Shown: in pieces, positions 63,204-64,000 of the stretch
Layout: each line of letters starts with the position of its first letter
How positions within the stretch are numbered: the first letter of the stretch is position 1
Source of the DNA: Roseiarcus sp963809245
GTDB lineage: Bacteria; Pseudomonadota; Alphaproteobacteria; Rhizobiales; Beijerinckiaceae
Assembly: GCA_963809245.1 (NCBI GenBank)
Contig: CAWEIU010000003.1
Location: forward strand, 1 to 64,000
DNA: 64,000 bases
Direction: 5' to 3'
The notes under the pieces: generated by a model
The model's database searches: none
The model's input: only the letters and a program-made list of their open reading frames with translations
What the model was told of the DNA's origin: nothing
Translations under genes and position numbers: made by a program

Positions 63204-63998
63204 TCATTCAGTCTGTCGGACTCCGCGGCGCAGGACGATCTCGGCGGAATTCGACGAGAAGTACTCCCGTTTCTGTGCGATCAGGATCTTGATCGTGTCG
63301 AACACGCGGTTGAGGTGAGCCTGCATCGCGTCCGCTGCAACCTCCTCGTCGCGGCGCCGCAATCCGTCGAGGATGTTCAGGTGCTCCTCGAGCACAACGT
63401 CGAGATGGTTGTTCAAGGGGAAGACGAGCCGCCGGACGCGGTCCAGCTGCGCCTTCGCCCCGTTGATGATCTTCCAAACCTTGATCGACGCGCCGCATTC
63501 GCTGATGAGGCGGTGGAACTCCTCGTCCAGCTCGTAGAAGCCATCGAAATCGCGTGCGGCCGCCAATGCGGCTTGTCGACGGACATTGGCGTCGAAACGC
63601 TGCTCGAACTCAGGCGACATCCGCGTCGCCGCGAGGCGGACCACCCGCATCTCGAGAGCATCTCGGACGAGTTGCCCATCGAAGACGTCCTGGAGGTGGA
63701 TGGGAGCGACCCGCGTTGCGGTATCCGGGATCACTGTGACGAGGTTTTCGGCCGTAAGCTGCAGAACGGCCTCGCGCAACGGTGTCCGCGAAATGCCGAG
63801 CCGCTCGCAGATCGCCTTTTCGTTGATCGCCGCTCCGGGCGGCAGAGTGAGCTGGATGATGGCTTGGCGGATCAGGCCATAGACCTGCGCGCTCTTGACC
63901 GATCCTCTGTCGAGACGGCCGGGATGCAGCGACGCCGCGAAGCGGTCCTCGTCGGTCTCGACGACGTCGAGCGTCAGCTTTTTTCGAGGCCGCGGCAC
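63204..63998 (-). CDS. GntR-family (FCD) transcriptional regulator
   Basis: At least 264 residues. The N-terminal winged HTH has L-P-P-G-A-A-I-N-E-K-A-I-C-E-R-L-G-I-S-R-T-P-L-R-E-A, the GntR signature. The C-terminal all-helical FCD ligand domain has R-D-A-L-E-M-R-V-V and D-E-E-F-H-R-L-I-S-E-C-G. It lies directly upstream of, and on the same strand as, the peptide-type transporter and probably controls it. A GTG 3 bp from the window edge may be the start, but the frame could continue beyond. Confidence 0.88.
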   Translation of the reverse strand: MPRPRKKLTLDVVETDEDRFAASLHPGRLDRGSVKSAQVYGLIRQAIIQLTLPPGAAINEKAICERLGISRTPLREAVLQLTAENLVTVIPDTATRVAPIHLQDVFDGQLVRDALEMRVVRLAATRMSPEFEQRFDANVRRQAALAAARDFDGFYELDEEFHRLISECGASIKVWKIINGAKAQLDRVRRLVFPLNNHLDVVLEEHLNILDGLRRRDEEVAADAMQAHLNRVFDTIKILIAQKREYFSSNSAEIVLRRGVRQTE

Positions 63999-64000
63999 TG

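Overview
The window is GC-rich alphaproteobacterial DNA, most likely from the Hyphomicrobiales (Rhizobiales). The main reason is the order dusB-ntrB-ntrC-ntrY-ntrX-D-amino-acid aminotransferase-hfq-hflX on the plus strand, which is typical of that order. Glutathione-dependent formaldehyde dehydrogenase and a very large filamentous adhesin would fit a Beijerinckiaceae/Methylocystaceae-like methylotroph, but I cannot fix the genus from the sequence.

Layout. (1) 1-9.4 kb: the 3' part of a giant secreted filamentous-haemagglutinin/LktA-type adhesin with an exact 366-bp tandem repeat near its end. (2) 9.87-24.22 kb: a roughly 14.3-kb genomic island in the 3' end of a tRNA-Gln(CUG) gene. It is bounded by a 20-bp direct copy of the tRNA 3' end. 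Cargo includes a tightly overlapping three-gene operon (HIT-family protein, four-helix membrane protein, and an 805-residue fusion of PEP-synthase/PPDK-like modules with a MazG-type NTP pyrophosphohydrolase). It also includes a trypsin-like protease, orphan phage tail genes, and an outer-membrane protein gene split by an IS5-family element. A parB-like remnant is split by an IS630 element, and there are an RHH protein with a palindromic operator and small hypotheticals. I find no intact integrase. (3) 24.4-34.5 kb: the core nitrogen-regulation block (dusB, ntrBC, ntrYX, dat, hfq, hflX).

(4) 34.6-45 kb: small conserved genes, then an FAD-binding dehydrogenase divergent from a 4-OT tautomerase and a complete ribose-type sugar ABC transporter. 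These are followed by an SMP-30 lactonase, class III alcohol dehydrogenase, and a GYD-domain gene with a decayed tandem copy. (5) 45-51 kb: a stand-alone NuoI-like ferredoxin, TerC, a short membrane protein, a methyltransferase, a phytochelatin-synthase-like protein, and a flavin amine oxidase overlapping a c-type cytochrome. (6) 51-57 kb: an 1847-residue kinase/ATPase/GAF/PAS/histidine-kinase protein whose kinase domain lacks the DFG aspartate. (7) 57-64 kb: a complete peptide/nickel-type ABC operon (substrate-binding protein, two permeases, two ATPases) with a GntR/FCD regulator upstream.

The most novel-looking element is the HIT/membrane/PEP-synthase-MazG operon on the tRNA island, which has the form of an uncharacterised nucleotide-targeting, possibly anti-phage, system. 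This is inference from architecture and location. The two insertion sequences have clean target duplications and both disrupted frames can be restored exactly, which points to recent insertion.
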